Source: Chromatiales bacterium (GTDB lineage Bacteria > Pseudomonadota > Gammaproteobacteria > JACCYU01). Taken from it: a stretch of DNA of 5,144 bases. Shown piece by piece: positions 1 through 5,013 of the stretch. A model generated the notes under the pieces. That model did no database searches and was not told the origin of the DNA. It was given only the letters and a program-made list of their open reading frames with translations. Position numbers and translations under genes: made by a program. The DNA is taken from assembly GCA_031177845.1 (NCBI GenBank), contig JAPSGG010000159.1, positions 1 through 5,144 of the forward strand. Reading direction: 5' to 3'. How positions within the stretch are numbered: position 1 is the stretch's first letter; each line of letters opens with the position of its first letter.

Positions 1-93
1 CCAGAGGTCTTCATGGCCTTGGAGCTGGTGCCGGATTCGCTGCGCGGAATCTCAGGCCGGGTGCGTTTTCATGAAGCGTTTCTGCAGGTCTGA
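1..93 (+). CDS. 3' end of an unidentified protein-coding gene (partial)
   Basis: Reading frame 1 is open from the first base of the window to a TGA at 91-93, giving 30 residues that begin PEVFMALELVPDSLRG and end RVRFHEAFLQV. The composition (alternating hydrophobic and charged residues, no proline or arginine runs) looks like a real protein tail, unlike the shadow frames nearby. I do not recognise the family and the start lies outside the window. It converges on the small gene that ends at 244. The short length means chance openness cannot be excluded. Confidence 0.45.
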   Translation, partial: PEVFMALELVPDSLRGISGRVRFHEAFLQV

Positions 94-165
94 GTTACGG
101 CGTCTTCCCCTTGCTGCAGCGGATGCCCGCCGACGGAGCGGCACGCCCTGTGCTTTGTTGATACC

Positions 166-230
166 CGTGGCGCTCGCGGGCGGCGATGTTCTGTGCCTGG
201 CCCCTGCGTCGTTGTCCCGCAGGCGCCACG
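166..230. repeat. Long imperfect inverted repeat between convergent genes
   Basis: CGTGGCGC at 166-173 is the exact reverse complement of GCGCCACG at 223-230. After a 2x2 internal loop, GCGGG at 176-180 pairs with CCCGC at 216-220, and inside that CGGCG at 181-185 can pair with CGTCG at 207-211 with one G-T wobble. It lies between a rightward gene end (93) and a leftward gene end (244), where a shared bidirectional terminator would be expected. Neither side has a proper T-tract, so intrinsic termination is an inference; high GC also raises the chance of accidental pairing. Confidence 0.35.
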
Positions 231-243
231 CCCCGGCTTTGAG

Positions 244-462
244 TTACGCCGCCCCCGGCTCGGAATAGCGTGTGCCCGCCATCCGCGCCTGGGCCAGGCG
301 CTTGCCAGCCAGAATGGCCCGACGAGCGGAGCGCGGTTCATCGGTCAATACTCGCCAGGCCTCGCGTATGGCCTGAGCGATGACGTGCTCGGGGTAGTTG
401 CCCAGATGGATCTGCAAGATGCGGGCGACTGCCTCACGCCGTTGCATTGGCGTGTTCTCCAT
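244..462 (-). CDS. Small helical protein of unknown function (72 aa)
   Basis: ATG at 462-460, TAA at 246-244. The start is supported by a strong Shine-Dalgarno, GGAGGG (complement of 468-473), five bases before the ATG. The protein is mostly predicted helix: residues 6-40 (from MQRREAVARILQIHLG through REAWRVL) show amphipathic heptad-like spacing of A, I, L and V, followed by an arginine- and alanine-rich stretch and a loose tail ending SEPGAA. There is no signal peptide, membrane span, cysteine pair or recognised motif. I do not recognise the family. It lies 438 bp downstream of the hybrid kinase on the same strand, with a candidate promoter of its own at 573-601, so it is probably transcribed separately. 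The strong ribosome site and sensible composition favour a real gene. Confidence 0.6.
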   Translation of the reverse strand: MENTPMQRREAVARILQIHLGNYPEHVIAQAIREAWRVLTDEPRSARRAILAGKRLAQARMAGTRYSEPGAA

Positions 463-467
463 GGTGT

Positions 468-473
468 CCCTCC
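468..473 (-). promoter_or_regulatory. Shine-Dalgarno of the 72-aa gene
   Basis: The minus strand reads GGAGGG here, then the five-base spacer ACACC, then ATG. This near-perfect anti-16S match at ideal spacing is the main argument that the small gene starts at 462. Confidence 0.65.
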
Positions 474-572
474 ATATCCCTTAGGGTGCGCTTGAGCTTC
501 AGCGCGTTTACCCGGCTGACCATAGGCCACCCCCGAGCCTGAGCTCAAGCCCGGCTATCGGACTCGCAGTGT

Positions 573-601
573 ATTCTATCCCCGCCCCGTCAGGCAGTGA
601 A
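573..601 (-). promoter_or_regulatory. Candidate sigma70-type promoter for the 72-aa gene
   Basis: On the minus strand, TTCACT (601-596, 4 of 6 to TTGACA) and TAGAAT (578-573, 5 of 6 to TATAAT) are separated by exactly 17 bases. This predicts a start near 566 and a leader of about 100 bases before the ATG at 462. Two CCCATCGGG repeats sit directly upstream of the -35 box. The assignment is by eye only; single matches of this quality occur by chance. Confidence 0.4.
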
Positions 602-603
602 CG

Positions 604-633
604 CCCATCGGGATTCCTGGCCGACCCATCGGG
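604..633. repeat. Two perfect 9-bp direct repeats, CCCATCGGG, 21 bp apart
   Basis: CCCATCGGG occurs at 604-612 and again at 625-633, start-to-start 21 bp, or two helical turns, so both copies face the same side of the helix. Each copy is nearly self-complementary (CCC-N3-GGG). Relative to the inferred start at about 566 they are centred near -42 and -63, where an activator touching RNA polymerase commonly binds. The repeats are seen directly; the operator role is inference. Confidence 0.4.
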
Positions 634-868
634 TGGACATGGATGACACCCGCTTGCGCCTGATACTTTGGCCGTGATCGCTAGCGGTGCCTTCCGAATG
701 GCGATCAATTACGGTTGTCATATTGCTCCGCCCTTGTGGCGGGGCTGTGTCTTTGCTGACGCTGGCGGGGTTCGGCTTAAGCCACCGGCTGACGGCCTAG
801 GGCTCCAGCCAGTCAGATGGACACAGCACCAGGCGCTGGCCGACGTCATCCTTGACGCCAGTCATCCA

Positions 869-893
869 CCCGTCGAAACGCTTAGATGACGGG
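869..893 (-). terminator. Terminator-like hairpin just after the kinase stop
   Basis: CCCGTC (869-874) pairs with GACGGG (888-893), with one further G-T wobble and an 11-base loop. It starts 8 bases after the kinase TAA. Overlapping GTCATC (861-866) and GATGAC (885-890) could form a competing stem. There is no T-tract in either direction, so it may act as a 3'-end stabiliser rather than an intrinsic terminator, or be chance. Confidence 0.25.
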
Positions 894-900
894 CATGCGG

Positions 901-2862
901 TTATGGAGTTGGACTATCAGCTCCTTGGGCATGGCGGTGAGCTGGTGGCGACACCATGTCGGCCAGCAACCTCTGCAACGCGGCGAGTTCCACGGGTTTG
1001 ACGAGGTGATGATCGAATCCTGCTTCTTGCGTGCGCCGCCGGTCTGCCTCTTGACCGTAACCGGTCAAGGCAACGAGCACCATGTCCCGACCCCAGGGCT
1101 GGTCCCTCAGTTGGCGTGCCGCCTCGTACCCGCTGAGCCCAGGCATGCGAAGATCTAAAAGCACCACCTCGGGCCGAAAGGCCTCAGCCTCCCTAAGGGC
1201 CTGCTCGCCATCAAACGCGGTGCGGGTTTCATTGCCTAATACGTTCAGCAGCATGCCTAAGGTACTGGCCGCATCCTGGTTATCGTCCACCACCAGGATG
1301 CGGCGCGCGGCTGGGCTCGCATCTTTATCATGCGCTTGCACCACCGGTGATTCCTCATTGAGGCCAGTAGGCAACGGCAGGCGCACGATGAACTCGCTGC
1401 CGCGACCAATCCCCGGACTCTTCGCCTCAATCGTGCCCCCATGCATCTCGACCAAGTGCTTCGTCAATGCCAGGCCAATGCCAAGCCCGCTGCGTGACTG
1501 CTCTAGCGACCGGTCGACCTGCGTGAACATCTCGAAGATGCTGTCCAGCATGTCGGCCGGAATCCCGATACCGGTGTCCTTGACCGTCATAACAATCTCT
1601 GCCGCCTGGCGCTCGACAGCCAGTGCGATCTGGCCTCCAGAGTTCGTGTATTTCACTGCATTGCTGAGCAGATTGGAAAGCACCTGCGCCAGGCGGGCTG
1701 GATCCACGTGCAGATAGACCGGCTCCGGCGGCAGCGTCACGCTCAGGCTATGCTCAGATTCATCGATCAGCGGGCGTACCGTCTCCACGGCATCTTGCAC
1801 GACCGCAGCGAGACTGACGCGGCGTTTCTGCAAACGCATCTTGCCCCGCGAGATCCGCGAGACATCCAGCAGATCATCAATGAGCCGCACCATCTGCCGT
1901 ACCTGCCGCTCCATGGTGCCGCGGGCTTCTTCAAACACCGCGGCGTCATCCGCGGCAATGCGCATCAGCTCCAGACTCGTGCGCAGCGGAGCCAGTGGAT
2001 TTCTTAATTCATGGGCCAGGATCGCCAGGAACTCATCCTTGCGGCGGTCGGCATCCTGCAACGCCTCCTCCGCGCGCTTGCGTTCGGTCTGGTCCCGCAT
2101 CACCTTGGTGAACCCCAGCAGCTCACCATTCTCGTCCCGCAGACCCGTCGTGACGCCGCTTGCCCAGAAGCGGGTTCCACCTTTGCGCATCATCCAGCGG
2201 TTGTCGCTGGCACTCCCCTTGGTTGCAGCCTCCTCCAGCTCACGCAGGGGTACACCGCTTTGCTGGTCTTCCGGTGTGAAGATCAGCGGCCCAGTGTCGC
2301 GGCCCACAAACTCCGCTTCCTCGAAGCCTAACACCCGCTGGACGCCCTCGTTCCAACTGGTCGCCCGGCCTTCGAGGTCGGTCATAAAGATGGCGTAGTC
2401 CTTGACCTGCTCGACCAAGGTGCGGAACCGGCTCTCGCTCTCGCGCAGCGCTTCCTCAGCCTGCTTCCGCTCCGTCACATCCTCAATGGCGAGCAGGATC
2501 AAGTCGGCTTGATCTTCTTCTTGGTAGATGCGTCGGGCGTTGAGCAGCATGATGCGATGCCCGATGGACGGGAAGGTATGCTCCACCTCGAAGTCATTGA
2601 AAGCCGCATTCTGCGGCAGCATTTCCTCTAGCAAATGCCGCAGGGCGGGAATGTCCCACTGTCCATTGCCTAAGTCATAGACGTAGCAATCATCGGTTTC
2701 TTCTGGCGTGACCTTGAATGTGCGATAGAAGCTGTGGTTTGCTAACTTGACCCGAAGCTGGGCATTAAGAATTAGCAGCGGTTCCCGTACGGTGTTCACG
2801 ATGTAGTCGGCGTACTGTCCAGCACCGGTGGTGGGCTGCTCGTTCGGAGCGGTTTTATGCAT
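901..2862 (-). CDS. Soluble hybrid histidine kinase, PAS-PAS-HisKA-HATPase-REC
   Basis: A 653-residue two-component sensor kinase with its own receiver. Residues about 15-135 form a PAS domain of the type often found in CheB/CheR-PAS fusions (GNGQWDIPALRHLLEEMLP, then a FEVEH and MLLNARRI stretch, ending IEDVTERK); 143-265 form a second PAS with its PAC end RDQTERKRAEEAL. HisKA covers 274-340 with the phosphorylated His284 in AHELRNPLAPL. The ATPase domain at 385-497 has the N box (NLLSNAVKYT, 397-406), DTGIGIP (429-435) and GLGIGL (459-464). The receiver at 521-635 has acidic Asp526/Asp527, phosphoacceptor Asp570 (LLDLRMPG), Thr600 and Lys622. All catalytic residues are intact. There is no signal peptide, membrane span or HAMP, so it should act in the cytoplasm on a diffusible or redox-type cue; the ligand is unknown. 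No regulator or Hpt gene adjoins it, so the partner is elsewhere. The ATG at 2862 has only a weak AGG eight bases upstream, but the first PAS domain begins close behind it and fits this start. Confidence 0.95.
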   Translation of the reverse strand: MHKTAPNEQPTTGAGQYADYIVNTVREPLLILNAQLRVKLANHSFYRTFKVTPEETDDCYVYDLGNGQWDIPALRHLLEEMLPQNAAFNDFEVEHTFPSIGHRIMLLNARRIYQEEDQADLILLAIEDVTERKQAEEALRESESRFRTLVEQVKDYAIFMTDLEGRATSWNEGVQRVLGFEEAEFVGRDTGPLIFTPEDQQSGVPLRELEEAATKGSASDNRWMMRKGGTRFWASGVTTGLRDENGELLGFTKVMRDQTERKRAEEALQDADRRKDEFLAILAHELRNPLAPLRTSLELMRIAADDAAVFEEARGTMERQVRQMVRLIDDLLDVSRISRGKMRLQKRRVSLAAVVQDAVETVRPLIDESEHSLSVTLPPEPVYLHVDPARLAQVLSNLLSNAVKYTNSGGQIALAVERQAAEIVMTVKDTGIGIPADMLDSIFEMFTQVDRSLEQSRSGLGIGLALTKHLVEMHGGTIEAKSPGIGRGSEFIVRLPLPTGLNEESPVVQAHDKDASPAARRILVVDDNQDAASTLGMLLNVLGNETRTAFDGEQALREAEAFRPEVVLLDLRMPGLSGYEAARQLRDQPWGRDMVLVALTGYGQEADRRRTQEAGFDHHLVKPVELAALQRLLADMVSPPAHRHAQGADSPTP

Positions 2863-3000
2863 GGTGAAGACCTACTCTAAAGCACAGGAGTAGCGCACCG
2901 TTTAGTACCTGGTGTTCAGTTAAGGGGCTATGGTTCGTGAGCCGGGGGCTTACACAAGATGTATGGAAGAGCAGGTGTCATCGCCCGTGGCTATCCCCAA

Positions 3001-3012
3001 TATAGGGCTATA
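3001..3012. repeat. Short perfect dyad upstream of the kinase gene
   Basis: TATAG-GG-CTATA is a perfect inverted repeat with 5-base arms, about 140 bp upstream of the kinase ATG and just beyond the end of the Excalibur remnant. It could be a regulator site for the kinase gene or chance. I found no convincing -35/-10 pair between it and the ATG. Confidence 0.2.
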
Positions 3013-3040
3013 GAAGCCTACATCTTCCGGCCTCCGACAG

Positions 3041-3183
3041 CTAGCGGCACAGCGATTCACACGGCACGCTATCCCCATCACCGTCGATGCCGCTGCCGCC
3101 ACATTGCTTAAGATACGCATGGCGTCCGCGCAGGCGGTCATCTGAGCGCAGGTGCGCTTAACACAGGCTAATTCGGCAGGCTG
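3041..3183 (-). pseudogene. Frameshifted remnant of an Excalibur calcium-binding-domain protein
   Basis: Reading leftward from 3183, one frame gives QPAELACVKRTCAQM then TACADAMR (to 3115). After two bases (3114-3113) the reading continues one frame over as LKQCGGS then GIDGDGDSVPCESLCR and a TAG at 3043-3041. Joined, this is an Excalibur domain: the C-x-x-M-x-x-C-x-x-A start, the D-G-D-G-D acidic calcium loop, and the closing PCESLCR typical of proteobacterial members, which often sit at the C terminus of exported or thermonuclease-family proteins. Restoring one T before AT at 3113-3114 would give MRYLKQC, the expected sequence, so a single-base deletion explains the break. Upstream the frame is closed by TAG at 3186-3184 and another six bases further, with no start codon or signal peptide, so the N-terminal part is lost too. 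A sequencing error could cause the frameshift but not the stops. Confidence 0.7.
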
Positions 3184-3498
3184 CTAGGGCTACTTGGCGC
3201 TGCCCGATTGCCCTTGCGCAAATTCCAGAATGTCTGTTTCAGTACAAAACCGCAACTGCTACAGGTAGCACAAGGCTGGTAATCCCAGGCTTCTGACACC
3301 TCTGTCACTTCGCACGTGAACTGGCGCTCTCTAGGAAGCCTGGCTTTCTGCTTGGGTTCCGTGCGTCCTCTTCGCTCTTAGGGAGATATAAAGAGAAAGT
3401 ATACGCGCCAGAGTTTCGCTGCGCGGCCGAAACATCTTGGCCTAGAATTTGGCAGGACGATGTACGGACGCTTGGTTACGGGCCTCACACTCATCGGA
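3184..3498. other. Non-coding stretch right of the Excalibur remnant
   Basis: I find no gene here. The only notable open frame is on the minus strand from 3377 down to a TAG at 3170-3168. It has no ATG and no ribosome site, and contains QPCATCSSCGFVLKQ, a CxxCxxC cluster that recalls a metal-binding knuckle but matches no family I know. A 6-bp inverted repeat, GTTTCG (3413-3418) with CGAAAC (3428-3433), has a 9-base loop. Confidence 0.4.
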
Positions 3499-3537
3499 GC
3501 GTCATCGGCGACATGACGCAATGACGCAAATGACGCA
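3499..3537. repeat. Iteron-like TGACGC repeats, left cluster
   Basis: ATGACGCA occurs three times in tandem, at 3513-3520, 3521-3528 and 3530-3537. The inverted GCGTCAT at 3499-3505 forms a perfect 7-bp dyad with the first copy around a 7-base spacer. A run of five T follows at once, opening an AT-rich stretch. A matching inverted pair lies at 3655-3671. Such clusters can be replication-initiator iterons or repeats in mobile-element control regions. Confidence 0.6.
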
Positions 3538-3569
3538 TTTTTCTATTTATCTGCGTACGTAAAAATACA

Positions 3570-3842
3570 TCATCTCTGCTTGTACACAGATTGATGAATG
3601 CCCCAGGGTAATGTAGGTCGGTCATATTTATTTCGTATGTGAGATATAGAAACTTGCGTCATACGCGTCATAGGGCTGTAGCCATACAGCAAGTAGCTGG
3701 ACTGCGGGTCGCCTTCCTTTACCTCATACAAGGTAGACGGAGACGCCGGTAGCCCGCGCAGGGCGGCAAGGCGGAGTGGATTGATCAGGTGTTGGTCGGA
3801 GGCGGCCTCGTTGACTGCGTATTGACCATCACTGATCACCAC
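3570..3842 (-). CDS. Doubtful 90-aa open frame overlapping the repeat region
   Basis: ATG at 3842-3840 runs to a stop at 3572-3570. The middle part (residues about 24-60, including LPASPSTLYEVKEGDPQ and SSYLLYGYSPMTRMTQ) has a believable protein composition, while the last third (from SISHIRNKY) comes from AT-rich DNA. The MTRMTQ motif is written by the repeat pair at 3655-3671. There is no good ribosome site before the ATG. I do not recognise it. My guess, not shown by any motif, is the decayed tail of a phage or satellite replication protein, since low-complexity repeats of this kind occur in linkers of such proteins. It may equally be non-coding. Confidence 0.22.
   Translation of the reverse strand: MVISDGQYAVNEAASDQHLINPLRLAALRGLPASPSTLYEVKEGDPQSSYLLYGYSPMTRMTQVSISHIRNKYDRPTLPWGIHQSVYKQR
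3655..3671. repeat. Iteron-like TGACGC repeats, right cluster (inverted)
   Basis: TGCGTCAT at 3655-3662 is the exact reverse complement of the left-cluster octamer, and CGCGTCAT at 3664-3671 differs at one base. With the left cluster they bracket about 117 bp of AT-rich DNA. The outward/inward arrangement of five or six copies in about 170 bp is far more than chance would give for an 8-mer. Confidence 0.55.
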
Positions 3843-4074
3843 GCTCGCGACTGGCGATCCCTTGCGGCAACAGCAAGCAAAGCTCGCCCGGTGCCGTGGG
3901 TCCTGCTCAACTCGCGAGCCATTACATTAGGCCGCACTATAACGCTGGCGACGTCGCTACGTTCGTCGAGCTCGGCGAGCGTGACTGAAATGTGGCGGGT
4001 GCTTCGCTTCCTGACGATTCTTTGTCGAGGCATAGCGCAGCCACCTCGGCTAGTTGCAGGAAAGCCAAACATCG
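3672..4074. other. Non-coding stretch between the repeat region and the Cache gene
   Basis: Beyond the doubtful frame described above, I see no supported gene. A long plus-strand frame runs into the Cache gene from 3789, but its part before 4152 is rich in serine, arginine and threonine with no domain, and the Cache signal peptide begins at 4152, so this is read-through rather than an N-terminal extension. A minus-strand frame (4072 to 3836) is likewise unconvincing. I found no good -35/-10 pair. Confidence 0.4.
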
Positions 4075-4087
4075 GAGTAGGCTACTC
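4075..4087. promoter_or_regulatory. Perfect 13-bp dyad upstream of the Cache gene (possible operator)
   Basis: GAGTAG-G-CTACTC is a perfect inverted repeat with 6-base arms centred on one base, ending 64 bp before the Cache ATG. TTGCCA (4088-4093, 5 of 6 to a -35 box) abuts it, but no fitting -10 box lies 16-18 bases further, so the promoter is unresolved. A dimeric regulator site is plausible from position and symmetry only. Confidence 0.3.
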
Positions 4088-4141
4088 TTGCCAAAAATAC
4101 TGGTGCGTTGTGAGAAGGACCCAGCGCATCTCAGCGCCAAG

Positions 4142-4146
4142 GGAGG
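4142..4146 (+). promoter_or_regulatory. Shine-Dalgarno deciding the Cache gene start
   Basis: GGAGG lies five bases before the ATG at 4152. It selects this start over the in-frame ATG at 3789, which would bury the signal peptide inside the protein. Confidence 0.7.
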
Positions 4147-4151
4147 AAGTC

Positions 4152-4631
4152 ATGTTCAAGAGACTCTTGGCTTCCATCGCAGTAGCTGCGATGACGACGG
4201 CCAGTTCTGCCAGTTTCCAGCAATCTCCACTAAGGTCCGAGCAGGCAAAACGAATCGAAGTGATCGTCAACAAGGCTGCCGCGCTGGTCGAGCGCCAAGG
4301 CAAGGCGGCCTTCGCTGAATTCAGAAGGCGCGATAGCGAATGGTGGTTCGGTAACACCTATGTATTCGCCTACGATGAAAACCTAAATGTATTGCTGAAC
4401 CCACCTTTCCCGAAACGAGAGGGGACCAATCCTCATGGAGAGAAAGATGTCAACGGCAAGGCGTTCCATGATGAGTTTCTGAGGGTGGTCCAGGCCAGGG
4501 GGTCAGGCTGGGTGGATTACATGTTTCCCAAACCCGGGCAAACTCAACCGTCCCAGAAATGGAGCTACGTGAAGGCGGTCGACATCGACGGAATACCGGG
4601 AATCATAGGTGCGGGTTTTTATCCCGAATAG
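4152..4631 (+). CDS. Exported single-Cache-domain protein (159 aa)
   Basis: A small periplasmic protein consisting of a signal peptide and one Cache-type sensory domain. Residues 1-20 are a classical Sec signal: MFKR, a hydrophobic core LLASIAVAAM, and a probable cut after SSA at 20. A helix at about 29-58 (SEQAKRIEVIVNKAAALVE) leads into the domain. Next come WWFGNTYVFAYDENLNVLLNP (62-84, split here as WWFGNTYVFAYDE plus NLNVLLNP), a DVNGKAFHDEF helix (99-109), GSGWVDYMFPKPG (117-129), and SYVKAVDIDGIPGIIGAGFYP (138-158), whose closing GAGFYP is typical of solo Cache proteins. In this family the domain binds small ligands such as organic acids and usually belongs to chemoreceptors or kinases; here no transmembrane or output domain follows, so it may be a ligand-binding accessory protein. 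It stands alone on the plus strand, with no operon partner. The ligand is unknown. Confidence 0.88.
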   Translation: MFKRLLASIAVAAMTTASSASFQQSPLRSEQAKRIEVIVNKAAALVERQGKAAFAEFRRRDSEWWFGNTYVFAYDENLNVLLNPPFPKREGTNPHGEKDVNGKAFHDEFLRVVQARGSGWVDYMFPKPGQTQPSQKWSYVKAVDIDGIPGIIGAGFYPE

Positions 4632-4776
4632 GACCCACCGATATAGCGCCGACTCGGCCCTAGGGGAGTGTGCATCAGATACTCCAACGACGCATCAACA
4701 TGAGGTCGCGGATTCTGGAAATGCGGCCTAACAACTAATTCGACCGAACGCGCAAATAGCGAGTCTCTCAAACTCG

Positions 4777-5013
4777 ATGTTAATGGCGCGCCAGTCAAGG
4801 GATCTGCCGCCGGTCACGGAGTCGGACATTCTTGGGCCGAGCGAGGCGTTCCGGCACGGAATGGACTATTACTCCCACACGAAGCATGTACGGGTCATGA
4901 TCGAGGGACTGGCCTCCACCAAGCCCACAACCCTCGCGTGTATGCACGGCAGCGCCTGGCGCGGTGACGGGGCGAAGCTGCTACGGGATTTGGCTGATGC
5001 GCTGTCTGCATGA
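4777..5013 (+). pseudogene. C-terminal remnant of an MBL-fold metallo-hydrolase
   Basis: The frame ends with a TGA at 5011-5013 and carries the C-terminal signature of a family of MBL-fold hydrolases: TESDILGPSEAFR, a MDYYSHTKHVRVMIEGLA helix, and TLACMHGSAWRGDG (with the conserved late histidine of the fold) followed by the final LLRDLADALSA helix. Full members are about 250 residues; only about the last 70 are present. The HxHxDH metal motif and the beta sandwich that should precede it are missing. Recognisable similarity begins near 4792 (RQSRDLPPVTESD), and the frame upstream is closed by TAA at 4729-4731. No ribosome site precedes the ATG codons at 4777 or 4783. A truncated, inactive leftover is the best reading; a short expressed fragment is unlikely. 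Confidence 0.7.

Larger units (their letters stand above)
463..900. other. Non-coding gap between the hybrid kinase and the 72-aa gene
   Basis: This 438-bp stretch has no reading frame with a credible protein composition or ribosome site. Besides the promoter and CCCATCGGG repeats described separately, it holds a GC-rich hairpin at 725-745 (GC-CCGCC arms, 5-base loop, one wobble) with no T-run, and a stem just after the kinase stop. I saw no RNA gene. Confidence 0.5.

Noticed and set aside
725..745. GC-rich hairpin as an intrinsic terminator
   Set aside because: The stem is good (8 pairs with one wobble), but there is no T-run on either side and it lies about 155 bp past the kinase stop.
668..889. 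73-codon plus-strand frame between the small gene and the kinase
   Set aside because: No ribosome site, no domain, and a composition typical of chance frames in GC-rich DNA.
1082..1717. Long plus-strand open frame (211 codons) antisense to the kinase
   Set aside because: It is a serine/arginine-rich shadow of the kinase's ATPase and receiver domains, which have intact catalytic motifs on the other strand. The same applies to the plus-strand frames at 1841-2398 and 2011-2331.
2950..3141. 63-residue minus-strand frame starting at the QMTAC methionine
   Set aside because: Its first part is Excalibur sequence, but after the frameshift at about 3113 it reads the wrong frame. The true continuation is in the neighbouring frame to 3041.
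3789..4151. N-terminal extension of the Cache protein from an upstream ATG
   Set aside because: It would place a clean signal peptide about 120 residues into the protein. The GGAGG before 4152 marks the real start.
4726..4785. Integron attC-like site: GCCTAAC at 4726-4732 and GTTAATG at 4779-4785, about 60 bp apart and ending at the MBL junction
   Set aside because: The left core fits the attC consensus and the length is right, but GTTAATG fails the GTTRRRY core at two positions and I could not find the paired inner arms. No integrase or second site is visible.
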